64,000 bases of DNA from Prochlorococcus marinus XMU1412 (GTDB taxonomy: Bacteria > Cyanobacteriota > Cyanobacteriia > PCC-6307 > Cyanobiaceae): NCBI RefSeq assembly GCF_017696315.1, contig NZ_JAAORJ010000002.1, forward strand, positions 62,001-126,000. Reading direction: 5' to 3'. The notes under the pieces are model-generated. The model saw only the letters and a list, made by a program, of their open reading frames with translations. It was not told where the DNA came from and did not search any database. This document shows positions 19,101 to 28,171 of this stretch, one piece after another; positions within the stretch are counted from its first letter, which is position 1, and each line of letters begins with the position of its first letter. The position numbers and the translations under genes were made by a program.

Positions 19101-20109
19101 AGAACTCTATTGGAATAATAATGAGAATATTGAAATAATATCAAATGAAACAATTTTGAATTCAGTTCTTTTAGGAGAAACTTTGCCTAATTATTTAAAT
19201 AATTTGAGTTTTAATAACCTTAAATTAAAACTTGGACCAGAATTTAAACTCCAATATTCAGAGTTAGTTCAAGCTTATTTAGATACCAAATTAGACCTTA
19301 CTATAAACGGTGAGGTAGGAAAAGATTTAAATGCTAGGGGTCTTATTTATCTTAAAAAAGGTAGAGCAAATCTATATACAACCCCGTTTAAACTTGATAA
19401 AAATAAAGATAATTATATTTTATTTGCATCAAGAAGTGGTGTAGTTCCATTTATAAATTTTTCTTTAATCAGTAAAGTTCCGGATTCTATAATACCTATA
19501 AGTGAAAATAATCAGGATTCAAATATATCAGGTGATCTTGATATTAATGCGACTTCTAGTGGTTTAGGATCATTTGGGATTGGCAATTCAAGGCTTATAA
19601 AAATTGAAGCATCTTATGAGGGATTTTTAGATCAATTATCTTTTGCTGATGAAAATAAAAGAATCCAATTAAGAAGTACTCCAAGTTATAACAGATCACA
19701 AATAATTGGTTTGATTGGAGGTAACTCTGCAAATTTAATAAATAGAGCATTTATTTCTCAACTTAATAATGCTGATGCATTTAGTGAAAGATTTCAGTTA
19801 TCTCTATATCCAGCATTAATAGAAAATAATGATGCTTTAAATAATATTTTTTCCAATGAAAATTTAGATTTAGAGAATGATGGTCAATCATCTTCTAATG
19901 AGGAATTTTCTTCTCAAGCTTGGGTAGCCGAAATAGGTCTTGATATTACTGATGCAATAAATTTTGCCTTTCAAACGGTTCCAGGTAGAGATGATATTTC
20001 ACCTTTAGGAATTTTGACTTTTCAGGCAAATCCAAACTTAGAATTATTAGGATCTTATGATTCCAATGGAGATTGGAAAAGTCAAGTTCAATTATTTTTT
20101 AGATATTAA
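16150..20109 (+). CDS. TamB-like (DUF490) translocation and assembly module protein
   Basis: This very long protein (1319 residues) has one N-terminal signal-anchor helix (about 17-37) followed by over 1200 residues of beta-strand-rich, Asn/Ser/Lys-rich sequence. The C-terminal domain (about 1000-1319) contains GEVGKDLNARGLIYLKKGRANLY, FINFSLISKVPDSI and IGLIGG, and ends in an aromatic beta strand (QVQLFFRY), typical of TamB/DUF490. TamB bridges the inner membrane to an Omp85 partner and is implicated in outer-membrane biogenesis or lipid transport; the plastid relative is Tic236. The start is a TTG. Base composition is even more A+T rich than neighbouring genes. Confidence 0.85.
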   Translation: MGSNLKKLRSLNLNTKILLVGMLLPLGFLGSFLLNNFLKETYSSRKLELEKSLEILLDKNVDLGDYVGLRFLGISLGNSKIKDKKNIDSEIKAKNVYVGIMPFRSFLKQKWIVKISPKEAALNIDRDFFKKDDSYKNARTIQKSQSNYELNFNLNKYSDLKFIKAGLKTKVKGNVIYKSRNRQIIANVKSNFDEKGFLKFKLNTKLNQDFLKLDLFSNGLDLKNSEYIIGSRKISFKKGTFKSNFKFNKSSKRTICEGRFSFTNLKIKPEDFAENINSDSTRFFCKDNNLIVNSEKLNYGTLTSNFNLNVPFNKSSNNIDLVGSIGYINSLNPDIKLSGNMPYWFDRRGINFGDIDTSFKVNRTQLSNLNIFRKNDIRGFITAKGEFKGKITDPNISINFNVDYPHFKGIRIRETWEGDIKNENNEFLLNMKNRYSPIPSFLSIKFDSDLKLDNANFIRVFNSNKGTVGIVKEEDSYNWRADNFPLDELELSLNKNQFDRIDGIINGEGSISSDQSYLDGRIAWSLGKYRNINLANSLFDFSVKNNYFYINSSLYPIDGGVIEVEYDANKNNFINSKFTNVSTSWTILTAVDIFNFDNKKIIPISKSNILDDLEINNDNKSFKERIDLINNFIENSNVLEDKFNLQKYLNKFSSRYNGKITIQGDRPVNYKLNAKLNGYLDIPKDDYKNNKEEFSIDLEGGLLTGQGSLIINKLPLSTANIFLNKPRDFLGGLDMNLFYDLDTKSFSSKISSNNSSIKNNTIIFDKGLVEFDNSIFDIDFSLLINDSEIPINIEGSIPINKSDNLDLRFNGNGKFIELIDIFADEYFTFKEGDVNLRIILKGTLNKPLLNGFVVINDSEIDIFNNIIEDINSVIIFDFDSLEINNLKAKAEDSSEIFIKGSLPFYSKNNSDKAKINLITKRFTLEKDNFNFLIDSDIDLSGSFESPVLGGSLSFNNGFINFNSTNQNNKKENNLIRKEDKKDWPELYWNNNENIEIISNETILNSVLLGETLPNYLNNLSFNNLKLKLGPEFKLQYSELVQAYLDTKLDLTINGEVGKDLNARGLIYLKKGRANLYTTPFKLDKNKDNYILFASRSGVVPFINFSLISKVPDSIIPISENNQDSNISGDLDINATSSGLGSFGIGNSRLIKIEASYEGFLDQLSFADENKRIQLRSTPSYNRSQIIGLIGGNSANLINRAFISQLNNADAFSERFQLSLYPALIENNDALNNIFSNENLDLENDGQSSSNEEFSSQAWVAEIGLDITDAINFAFQTVPGRDDISPLGILTFQANPNLELLGSYDSNGDWKSQVQLFFRY

Positions 20110-20175
20110 TTCAGAAAGAAATTTACTTTAAAGAATCGTTAATTTGAATTATTATTATATTAACTAAAAAATATT

Positions 20176-21486
20176 ATGGCTAATATCTTTGAAGTTCCTC
20201 AACCAGGTAATGATCTTCTAGAAAAAGCTGAGAAAGTTCGTTTGGCATCAATAAAAATGAGTCAGACTGAAAATCAAAATCGAATTAAAGCCTTAAATTT
20301 TATGGCTGACTATCTAGAAAAAAATTCTAAAGAAATATTAGAGGCTAATAATGCGGATTATGCAAGTGCAGAAAAAAAGGGTATTTCTAGTGCTTTACTT
20401 TCTAGATTAAAGTTATCAAAATCAAAATTAAATTCAGGAATTGAAGGAGTAAGAAAAGTTGGAGACTTGGCTGATCCTGCAAATCAAGTTCAAATAAAAA
20501 GAGAGCTTTCAAAGGGATTGATCTTAGAAAGAAAAACCGTACCAATTGGAGTCTTAGGTATAATTTTTGAATCAAGGCCAGATGCCGTGATGCAGATTAG
20601 TTCATTAGCTATAAGATCAGGTAATGGAGTAATGCTAAAAGGTGGTAGTGAAGCTAATTTAACAAATACTTCAATAGTGAAAGCATTGCAAGAAGGTTTA
20701 AATGAATCAGGTCTTGATAAAAATGCAATATGTTTACTAACAAGCAGAAAAGATAGCATGGCGATGTTAAATCTTGATAAATACATTAATTTAATAATTC
20801 CAAGAGGAAGTAATCAATTAGTTAAATTTATTCAGGAGAATACAAGAATTCCTGTGCTAGGACATGCTGATGGAATTTGCCATTTGTTTATAGATTTTGA
20901 GGCAAATATAGAGATGGCTTTATCAGTCGCTTTGGACAGCAAAATTCAATATCCTGCGGCATGTAATGCTATCGAAACTTTATTAGTCCATAAAGATATC
21001 GCACCAGCTTTTTTAGAAAAAGCCATCCCTCTTTTTAATTCTAATAATGTTAAATTAATAGGAGACAAGAGATCAGTTGAATTAGGGTTAAAATATGAGG
21101 CTAGCCTAGAAGATTGGAAAACTGAATATTTGGATTTAATTCTATCTATAAAAATTGTTGATAATCTTGAGGCAGCAATCACACATATTCAAAAATATAG
21201 TTCAAAACATACAGATGGAATAATTACTGAAAATTCAAATACTGCCAATAAATTTATGAATGTAGTTGATAGTGCAGGTGTTTTTCATAATTGCTCTACT
21301 AGATTCGCAGATGGGTTTAGATATGGATTTGGCGCTGAAGTTGGCATATCTACTCAAACTCTTCCCCCAAGGGGACCTGTAGGTCTAGAAGGTTTGGTAA
21401 CTTATAAATATTTCCTAAAAGGTGATGGGAATATAGTTGATGATTTGTCATCAGGAAAGGCTATCTATACGCATAAAGATCTTTAA
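20176..21486 (+). CDS. proA: Gamma-glutamyl phosphate reductase
   Basis: ProA reduces glutamyl-5-phosphate to glutamate-5-semialdehyde with NADPH in proline synthesis. It has the aldehyde dehydrogenase fold with catalytic C263 in YPAACNAIETLL, the FESRPDAVMQI segment (131-141) and the C-terminal GFGAEVGISTQTLPPRGPVGLEGL motif. The 436-residue length is slightly above the family norm. It is the first of a tight + strand group with folB 11 bases downstream. Confidence 0.96.
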   Translation: MANIFEVPQPGNDLLEKAEKVRLASIKMSQTENQNRIKALNFMADYLEKNSKEILEANNADYASAEKKGISSALLSRLKLSKSKLNSGIEGVRKVGDLADPANQVQIKRELSKGLILERKTVPIGVLGIIFESRPDAVMQISSLAIRSGNGVMLKGGSEANLTNTSIVKALQEGLNESGLDKNAICLLTSRKDSMAMLNLDKYINLIIPRGSNQLVKFIQENTRIPVLGHADGICHLFIDFEANIEMALSVALDSKIQYPAACNAIETLLVHKDIAPAFLEKAIPLFNSNNVKLIGDKRSVELGLKYEASLEDWKTEYLDLILSIKIVDNLEAAITHIQKYSSKHTDGIITENSNTANKFMNVVDSAGVFHNCSTRFADGFRYGFGAEVGISTQTLPPRGPVGLEGLVTYKYFLKGDGNIVDDLSSGKAIYTHKDL

Positions 21487-21497
21487 AACTTTTAAAG

Positions 21498-21860
21498 ATG
21501 GAAACTTTTTTAAAAATTGAGAATATTAAACTTTGGGCTAGGGTTGGCGTTCTTGAGGAAGAAAGAAAATTAGGACAACTATTTATTTTAGATATATTTT
21601 TGTGGACTGATTTTGAAAAATGTACAGTAAATGATGATATAGAAAAAACAATTGACTATTCAAAATTAGTTCAAATTTTAAAAGACCAATCAAAGAAAAT
21701 ATATTGTTTTACAATCGAAAAATATTCAAACGAAATTTTAGAAATCATTGATCAGGAATTTAAGCTTTCTAAAGTTAAAATTATTTTGACAAAATGTAAT
21801 CCTCCAATCACAGGTTTCGATGGGAAGGTGTCAATAGAAAGAATTCTTGAAAATAATTAA
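21498..21860 (+). CDS. folB: Dihydroneopterin aldolase
   Basis: FolB converts 7,8-dihydroneopterin to 6-hydroxymethyl-dihydropterin in folate synthesis. The 120-residue protein begins with the family pattern LKIENIKLWARVGVLEEERKLGQ, with the active-site glutamate in GVLEEE. It continues with TIDYSKLVQIL and ends with VKIILTKCNPPITGF, where the Lys and Pro positions fit the family. It follows proA after 11 bases, and its last codons overlap the next gene if that gene starts at the TTG at 21847. Confidence 0.92.
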   Translation: METFLKIENIKLWARVGVLEEERKLGQLFILDIFLWTDFEKCTVNDDIEKTIDYSKLVQILKDQSKKIYCFTIEKYSNEILEIIDQEFKLSKVKIILTKCNPPITGFDGKVSIERILENN

Positions 21861-22458
21861 AGTATTGGAAAAAAGAAATCCCATTATATTGATTCATGGT
21901 CTTTGGAATACTTCAAGTATTTTTTCTTCTATTACCTCAAAACTTGATTATATTGGCATTGAATATTTTGCCCCAACTCTTAAGCATTCATATGGAATGA
22001 CTTCAATTCTGGATTTGACTAATAAATTAAACGAATTAATTTTGGAGAAATATGGTTTAGAAAAAGAAATCGATATCTTGGGATTTTCTATGGGAGGAAT
22101 AATTGGAAGATACTGGCTTCAAAAATTTAATGGGTATAAAAGAACAAGAAGATTAATATCTATAGGTTCCCCTCACAAAGGAACTTTAATGGCTCAATTA
22201 ATACCTAAATGCCCCTTTAGAGGAATATCCGAAATGAAAATAAATAGTAAGTTTTTAAGAGAACTCTCAAATAATGATTTTTTTCTTGATGAAATTGAGT
22301 GTATAAATTTCTTTACTTATTGGGATATGATGGTATTCCCTGGATGGTGGACAAATTTAAATTTTGGAAAAAAAATATCAGTAAAAGTATATATACATAG
22401 AAACCTTGTAAGGAATAAATCTGTGGTTGACAAAATAATCGGTGAAATTATCAAGTAG
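21847..22458 (+). CDS. Lipase-like alpha/beta hydrolase
   Basis: The product (203 residues) is an alpha/beta hydrolase of the triacylglycerol-lipase type. PIILIHGLWNT supplies the oxyanion-hole HG, and the nucleophile elbow is GFSMGG (S81). ISIGSPHKGT is typical of lipases of the LipA/PGAP1-like group. The C-terminal catalytic His may be in YIHRN. There is no signal peptide. The start is uncertain: TTG at 21847 overlaps folB by 14 bases, while TTG at 21865 begins just after the folB stop. The 3' end overlaps the convergent peptidase gene by eight bases. Confidence 0.8.
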   Translation: MKIIKVLEKRNPIILIHGLWNTSSIFSSITSKLDYIGIEYFAPTLKHSYGMTSILDLTNKLNELILEKYGLEKEIDILGFSMGGIIGRYWLQKFNGYKRTRRLISIGSPHKGTLMAQLIPKCPFRGISEMKINSKFLRELSNNDFFLDEIECINFFTYWDMMVFPGWWTNLNFGKKISVKVYIHRNLVRNKSVVDKIIGEIIK

Positions 22459-24538
22459 CTTCAGATAGACCTAAGTGCCTGATTAATGAATCAGTTTGTG
22501 GCTCTCTTCCCCTGAATAGTTTAAATATGTCTAATGGAGGTAAGCTTCCTCCTAAGCTAAGTATTGTATCTTTGAATTTCTTTCCTATTAACTTTAAATC
22601 TTCAGAGTTTTCTAGATCAGCTTCTTCAAACATTGAAAATGCATCAGCACTTAGAACTTCAGCCCATTTATATGAGTAATATCCTGCAGAATATCCGCCT
22701 GCAAATATATGACTAAAACAACAAAGAAAGTGATCTTCTTGAATTGGTTCAATAACAGTAGTTTGTTTTGCAATTTCTCTTCTTATCGCATCTGCTGTTT
22801 TACCTTCGTTTTTATCAATACTACTGTGCAACCTAAGGTCTGTAATTGCAAAATGTAGTTGTCTAAGAGTAGCCATACCACAATTAAAAGTTCTATTCTT
22901 AAGGAGCTTCTCAAAATTCTCATCGGATAATTTTTCTCCCGTTTTGTAGTGCTTAGCAATATTCATAAGTGTATTTTTATGAAAACACCAGTTTTCCATA
23001 AATTGACTTGGAAGTTCGACTGCATCCCACTCAACGTTGTTGATGCCAGCTGCTTGAGGAAAATTTACAGTAGTAAGCATGTGTTGAAGACCATGACCAA
23101 ATTCATGGAAAAGTGTCTGAACTTCTTCAAAACTCATCAAACTAGGTTTATCTTTTGATGGTGGAGTCTGATTACAAACGAGATAAGCTACGGGGAGGGT
23201 CTTTTTGCCAACATTATTTTTATTCAAACATTCATCCATCCAAGCCCCTCCTCTTTTTGATTTAGGCCTCGAATATGGATCTAGGTAAAAAGATGCTATT
23301 TTCTTATCTTCTTTATTGAGGATATTAAAGAATAAGACGTCATCATTCCATACAGGAACCTCATCAGTTGCCTCAACCACTTTTATCTCAAAAAGCTTCT
23401 CACTTAATTTAAATAAACCTTTCAAAACATCATTTAGTGGGAACCAAGGTCTCAAAGACTCTTGATCCAAATTGAGCTTTTCCTTTCTAAGAAGTTCAGA
23501 CCAATAACTAATATCCCATGGTTCAATATTCTGAGATTTTGGAAACCCATTAGCTTTAGAAAACTTATCGAGCGTTTCTAATTCAATTTTTGCGGTTTTG
23601 AATGCTGGGTCTCTCAATTCTTCTAAAAGGTTTTCTACCTTTTTAATTTCTTTCGCCATTTTCGTTGACAAACTTAGTTCAGCCCAATTTTTATAACCGA
23701 GAAGATTTGCTTTTTTTGTCCTGAGAGATAATATATCTTCAATGATTTGAGAATTATTTTTTTCTCCTTGAGACGCCCTGCTAACGAATGCCTTGTATAG
23801 CTTTTCTCTAAGATTACGCTCGGTGGCATATGTCATGAACGAAGTATAAGTTGGAATATCTAGACTTAATTTCCAAGGACCATTTTTAATATCAACTTCT
23901 TCATCTTTTTTTAAGTGATTGTGTGCAGAAATTGCCATCAATTCAAGTACTCGTTCAGGAAGACCATTAACTTCAGATTTTTTATTTAATATTAAAAACC
24001 ATTCGTTAGTGGCATCAAGAACATTGTTACTGAATTCAGTTGATAGTTTTCCAAGCTTTTCTGAAATTTTGTTGAATTCTTCTTGATCATTCTTTTGTAG
24101 TGAAATTCCTCTATGTTGCATCTCAATAATTTCTTTATCTAAAATTCTGTTTTTAATTTGATCAAAGTTATTTGTTTCTTTAAGCTTGACTAAAGAATTG
24201 TAAATTATTTTGCTTTGCCCGAATTTATTACTCAAGCTAATAATCTCTGGAAGAAATTTTGAATAAATATCTCTTAAACTTTCAGAATTATTTACAGCAT
24301 TTAGGTGACTTATTACTCCCCAACTCCATCTAAGAATTTCATTTACTTCATTTAAAGGATTTATTACCTTATCCCAATTTAAATCATTTTGAATCAAATA
24401 ATTAGATAAATTTTTTTCTATGTTTTTAAATTCATTATTTATCTTTTCTAGTACTACTGGAAATTGTTTACTAATGCTTTCAGGAGTAAATTTTTTAAAT
24501 TGTGGTAACTCTCCATATTTAAAAATTGAGGTATCCAT
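22451..24538 (-). CDS. prlC: M3 family oligopeptidase (oligopeptidase A type)
   Basis: This cytosolic zinc metallopeptidase degrades short peptides. The 695 residues have the long helical N-terminal part and the M3 active site FHEFGHGLQH near residue 477, followed by the third-ligand helix (WDAVELPSQFMENW) and the C-terminal IFAGGYSAGYYSYKWAEVLSADAFSMF motif. Length and motif order match PrlC/oligopeptidase A. It lies 13 bases downstream of ndhD on the same strand, and its 3' end overlaps the convergent lipase-like gene. Confidence 0.95.
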   Translation of the reverse strand: MDTSIFKYGELPQFKKFTPESISKQFPVVLEKINNEFKNIEKNLSNYLIQNDLNWDKVINPLNEVNEILRWSWGVISHLNAVNNSESLRDIYSKFLPEIISLSNKFGQSKIIYNSLVKLKETNNFDQIKNRILDKEIIEMQHRGISLQKNDQEEFNKISEKLGKLSTEFSNNVLDATNEWFLILNKKSEVNGLPERVLELMAISAHNHLKKDEEVDIKNGPWKLSLDIPTYTSFMTYATERNLREKLYKAFVSRASQGEKNNSQIIEDILSLRTKKANLLGYKNWAELSLSTKMAKEIKKVENLLEELRDPAFKTAKIELETLDKFSKANGFPKSQNIEPWDISYWSELLRKEKLNLDQESLRPWFPLNDVLKGLFKLSEKLFEIKVVEATDEVPVWNDDVLFFNILNKEDKKIASFYLDPYSRPKSKRGGAWMDECLNKNNVGKKTLPVAYLVCNQTPPSKDKPSLMSFEEVQTLFHEFGHGLQHMLTTVNFPQAAGINNVEWDAVELPSQFMENWCFHKNTLMNIAKHYKTGEKLSDENFEKLLKNRTFNCGMATLRQLHFAITDLRLHSSIDKNEGKTADAIRREIAKQTTVIEPIQEDHFLCCFSHIFAGGYSAGYYSYKWAEVLSADAFSMFEEADLENSEDLKLIGKKFKDTILSLGGSLPPLDIFKLFRGREPQTDSLIRHLGLSEAT

Positions 24539-24551
24539 TTTTTAAGATAAT

Positions 24552-26093
24552 TTAATTAACTAAAGTTGGGATTAATCCAACTAATTTAGCTAAAGTAAGC
24601 TGCTGACTGAGAGCATTGGTTGAAGATTCATATAAATTTATGGCGATTTTGGGCCAAAAACCTATTACTAATGTAGGCAACAATAAACTGAAACCAATAG
24701 TCAATTCTCTACCATTCATCTCTTTAACTGTAGCTAGTGCTGGAATTCTAGGGCCAAAGAATACTCTCCTACACATTGATAATAGATATATTGGTGTTAG
24801 AACTAATCCTATAGCTGCAATTAGAATCGTGATTGATCTAAAGATAGAGCTAAAACCTTCTTGACTAGTGATACCTAAAAACACAGTTATTTCACTTATA
24901 AAACCGCTCATTCCGGGAAGTGCTAGAGAGGCTAATGAGCTTGCCAAGAAAAAAGCAAAAGTTATTGGCAAGACCTTTGCTAAGCCGCCCATATTTGGTA
25001 TAGAAAGAGTATTTGTTCTTTCATAGAATGAGCCGGTAACAAAGAACATAGCTGCAGCAATAAGTCCGTGACTGATCATTTGTAGCATTGCTCCGCTAAT
25101 CCCTAGAGCATCAACTGCTCCAATCCCTAATAGAACAAAACCCATATGACTCACAGAGCTACATGCAATTCTCCTTTTAACATTATCTTGAGCAAATGCA
25201 TTAAGAGCTCCATAAATTATGTTAATGATGCCAAGAATAATTAGCGCAGGTGCAATTTGAAGATGTACTTCAGGTAGTATTTGAACATTGAATCGTAAGA
25301 GGGCATAACCTCCCATTTTTAAGAGTATGCCAGCGAGTAACATTGATACTGGAGCATTCGCCTCTCCATGTGCATCGGGTAACCAAGTATGTAATGGAAA
25401 GATAGGAAGTTTTACTCCAAAACCAATTAAAAATCCTAAATATGATAATAAAGCTAGGCTGCCCGTTACATGTTTATTGGTTAAATCAGTAATATTTAGA
25501 GTAAAGGTATCGCCACTCAAGGCAAGTGCTAACCCACTTATGAGTATTAATAAAGAAGCTAAAGCAGTATAAAGAATGAATTTAGTGGCCGCATATAATT
25601 TCTTTTTTCCTCCCCAAATCGCAATAAGAAGATATACCGGAACTAATTCAAGTTCCCATGCCAAGAAAAATAATAGGAAATCTTGAGAAAGGAAAACTAG
25701 TGCCTGTGCTGATGCTTGGACTAATAAAAGCGCAAAATATAAATTGGATTTTTTCTTGATTTTCCAACTAGCCGCAGCTGATAAAAAAGTAATTAACCCA
25801 CTTAAAGCTACTAAGGGAGCAGATAGTCCATCTACGCCAAGAGACCACTCTAAGCCTATTGATGGTAACCAAGAAACTCTTTCTACCAGTTGTAAAGAGC
25901 TATCTAAAGTATTGAATTTTTGAAAAAGGACGCCGATTATTAGTAAAAAATCTATAAATAAAAAACTTAATGAGATATTTCTAGGGAGTGTATTATCTTC
26001 TCCTTCTTTTGAACTCAAGAAAGGCATAATTAATGCCCCAATTAAAGGCAGTAAAACAATAGATGATAGCCAAGGAAAAGATTCTAAATTCAT
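24552..26093 (-). CDS. ndhD: NAD(P)H-quinone oxidoreductase chain 4 (NdhD)
   Basis: NdhD is one of the antiporter-like proton-pumping membrane subunits of NDH-1. The 513-residue protein has about 14 hydrophobic helices and the family landmarks [17 protein letters not shown] (key Glu), the [36 protein letters not shown] core with its Lys and His residues, and [17 protein letters not shown]. It resembles the NdhD1-type subunit of respiratory and cyclic-flow complexes more than the CO2-uptake NdhD3/D4 types, but telling these apart by eye is uncertain. Confidence 0.93.
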   Translation of the reverse strand: MNLESFPWLSSIVLLPLIGALIMPFLSSKEGEDNTLPRNISLSFLFIDFLLIIGVLFQKFNTLDSSLQLVERVSWLPSIGLEWSLGVDGLSAPLVALSGLITFLSAAASWKIKKKSNLYFALLLVQASAQALVFLSQDFLLFFLAWELELVPVYLLIAIWGGKKKLYAATKFILYTALASLLILISGLALALSGDTFTLNITDLTNKHVTGSLALLSYLGFLIGFGVKLPIFPLHTWLPDAHGEANAPVSMLLAGILLKMGGYALLRFNVQILPEVHLQIAPALIILGIINIIYGALNAFAQDNVKRRIACSSVSHMGFVLLGIGAVDALGISGAMLQMISHGLIAAAMFFVTGSFYERTNTLSIPNMGGLAKVLPITFAFFLASSLASLALPGMSGFISEITVFLGITSQEGFSSIFRSITILIAAIGLVLTPIYLLSMCRRVFFGPRIPALATVKEMNGRELTIGFSLLLPTLVIGFWPKIAINLYESSTNALSQQLTLAKLVGLIPTLVN

Positions 26094-26172
26094 TTATGTA
26101 ATGAATAATTTTTTTATTCTAGTTGAAGTTGTACTAGCTTGAGACTATAACATTAAAAATGCCTAAGTAAAA

Positions 26173-27120
26173 CTACTTACCCGAGATAGTGCTAAATTGG
26201 CTGCCGGTTGTTTGAACGTTTAAGAACGGCGCTCTGCTAGCTACACCTAAATTCTCCCATGCTTTCACCATGGCTTGACTGACGTTTTTACCATTTTCTT
26301 TTTTACACAAAGCTAAGATACTTGGTCCAGCCCCACTAATTGCGCATCCTAGAGCACCTGCATTTAGTGCTGCATCTTTAACTTCTAATCCACCCTTAAT
26401 AAGCTTCCATCTGTACGGTTCATGCAGCTTATCAAACATTCCCTCTTTTATAAGTTCCTCATTTCCTGCTTTTAAGCCGTTTAGTAACAAAGTAAGTGCC
26501 CCCATATTTGTCACTGCATGAGATATAGGTACATTCTTGGGCATAACCTTTCTTGCTTCACTTGTGCTTAGACGAATTGCAGGTATTGCTACAACAGCTT
26601 TAATTGAATCGTGCCAATCACATCTAATGATTCTCCATCTTTGAGAAGAAGATCTGGCTGTCAAACAAAGCCCACCCAGAAGAGAGGGAACTACATTATC
26701 AGGATGACCCTCTATATCAATGGCAAGTTCAAGGAGTTTTTCTTTGGACAAAGGAGAGTTCATTATTGCATTTGCTCCGATTAAGCCGGCAACAATTGCT
26801 GTAGCACTACTTCCCAGCCCGCGTGCAGGAGGCACCGCCAACCTAACTCTTGCTTCAAGTGCAAAAGGATCCATATTTGCGCTCTCCCATACTTTCTGAG
26901 CTGCTCTAAAAACTAAGTTTTCAGGTCCTCCTCTTAAGTGATTGCCATCGGTACTTTCCATTATCAAATCAAATCTATCTCCACCACCTTCAATTCTTGT
27001 AAAAATAAATTCATTATACAAATCTAATGCTGCTCCAAGACAATCAAATCCAGGCCCTAAATTGGCAGTTGTGGAAGGCACTGTTACCCTAATTTTTTTA
27101 CCTACTTCAGGAATAGACAT
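26173..27120 (-). CDS. thrB: Homoserine kinase
   Basis: ThrB phosphorylates homoserine in threonine synthesis. It is a GHMP kinase with the N-terminal motif VPSTTANLGPGFDCLGAALDLYN, the ATP-binding glycine motif PPARGLGSSATAIVAGL and the C-terminal GALGCAISGAGPSILAL. The 315-residue length is standard. It is preceded by glk with a five-base gap on the same strand, and thrS lies one gene further upstream. Confidence 0.96.
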   Translation of the reverse strand: MSIPEVGKKIRVTVPSTTANLGPGFDCLGAALDLYNEFIFTRIEGGGDRFDLIMESTDGNHLRGGPENLVFRAAQKVWESANMDPFALEARVRLAVPPARGLGSSATAIVAGLIGANAIMNSPLSKEKLLELAIDIEGHPDNVVPSLLGGLCLTARSSSQRWRIIRCDWHDSIKAVVAIPAIRLSTSEARKVMPKNVPISHAVTNMGALTLLLNGLKAGNEELIKEGMFDKLHEPYRWKLIKGGLEVKDAALNAGALGCAISGAGPSILALCKKENGKNVSQAMVKAWENLGVASRAPFLNVQTTGSQFSTISGK

Positions 27121-27125
27121 TTTTT

Positions 27126-28160
27126 TTAAGTTTTTAAAAGCATTTTTGCTCTGCAGGCTGCACTAAAAAGTCCAAACTCTTCATCTAAAATTACTTTCAT
27201 AGGTATTGTTTTAAGAATATCTGTTAATCTTCCCTTGTCGAAAAATTGTTTTAAAAATAAATCTGATTTAAAATTTTTGAAATGTTTTGATGCTGTTCCT
27301 CCAGAAATCCATAACCCGCCAAAGCACAATTCTTGAAGAGCAACATCTCCCAATAAAGAGGCATAAGCGCCTAACCAAATCCTCTCAACTTCAATCATTA
27401 GCTGATCCCCTTCTTTAGAAAGGTTACAAATTTTTTCAGGTAGTTCTTTTCTCGCAGCATCAAAAATTTTAATTTTTTTTAAATATTGTTGTAGAGGATG
27501 ATCTTGGGCATCAGGTTTGGTTAGTCTCCATTCGGCAATTCTTGATAAACCAGTGCCACTAACAATTCTTTCACAAGATATCCTTTCAACTTTTAGGTAA
27601 TTCTTAAGCCAAATCTTTAATTCCCATTCTAATCTTGACTTTGGGGAGTACTCAACATGACCACCTTCACTAGCTAAAACTTTTACCTTTTTCCCTGATA
27701 TTAATCCTCTTGCAATGCCCAAGCCAGTTCCAGCTCCAACAATGGCATGCAAATCATTATTAACTCCTTCAGCATGGGATCCATTTTGGATAGTAGAGTA
27801 TTGATTTTTTTTCAAAAAAGGTATTCCATAAATCTGTACAGCGAAATCATTTATTAGCTCGCAGCTTTTAAAATTAAATTTCCTCTGTAAAGCATTTCCA
27901 GAAATATTCCATGACAAGTTAATGATTTTTGCGTTGTTGTTAGATAAAGGACCAGCTACTGCGAAACATGCAGAAGAAGGATGAATAATATTTTTGCATT
28001 CTTTTTTAAGAAAATCCTCTAGGATTAGTTCAAAAGAACTCCAATCAGACGATATATATTTCTTTTTGAATATCAACTTGGGCGAATTATTATTTTTTTC
28101 TTTTTCGAAAATTCCTAATAGAACCTTTGTACCTCCTAAATCACAAGCGAGAAAATTCAT
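27126..28160 (-). CDS. glk: Glucokinase
   Basis: Glk phosphorylates glucose with ATP. The 344-residue protein opens with the phosphate-1 motif LACDLGGTKVLLGIF and contains FAVAGPLSNN, the catalytic aspartate region LINDFAVQIYG, GAGTGLGIARG and EGGHVEYSP. A C-terminal LCFGGLWISGG segment completes the ASKHA fold. It lies five bases upstream of thrB and 11 bases downstream of thrS, in a tight minus-strand run. In this organism it would link glucose uptake or glycogen breakdown to hexose phosphate. Confidence 0.94.
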   Translation of the reverse strand: MNFLACDLGGTKVLLGIFEKEKNNNSPKLIFKKKYISSDWSSFELILEDFLKKECKNIIHPSSACFAVAGPLSNNNAKIINLSWNISGNALQRKFNFKSCELINDFAVQIYGIPFLKKNQYSTIQNGSHAEGVNNDLHAIVGAGTGLGIARGLISGKKVKVLASEGGHVEYSPKSRLEWELKIWLKNYLKVERISCERIVSGTGLSRIAEWRLTKPDAQDHPLQQYLKKIKIFDAARKELPEKICNLSKEGDQLMIEVERIWLGAYASLLGDVALQELCFGGLWISGGTASKHFKNFKSDLFLKQFFDKGRLTDILKTIPMKVILDEEFGLFSAACRAKMLLKT

Positions 28161-28171
28161 ATATTTAGAAA

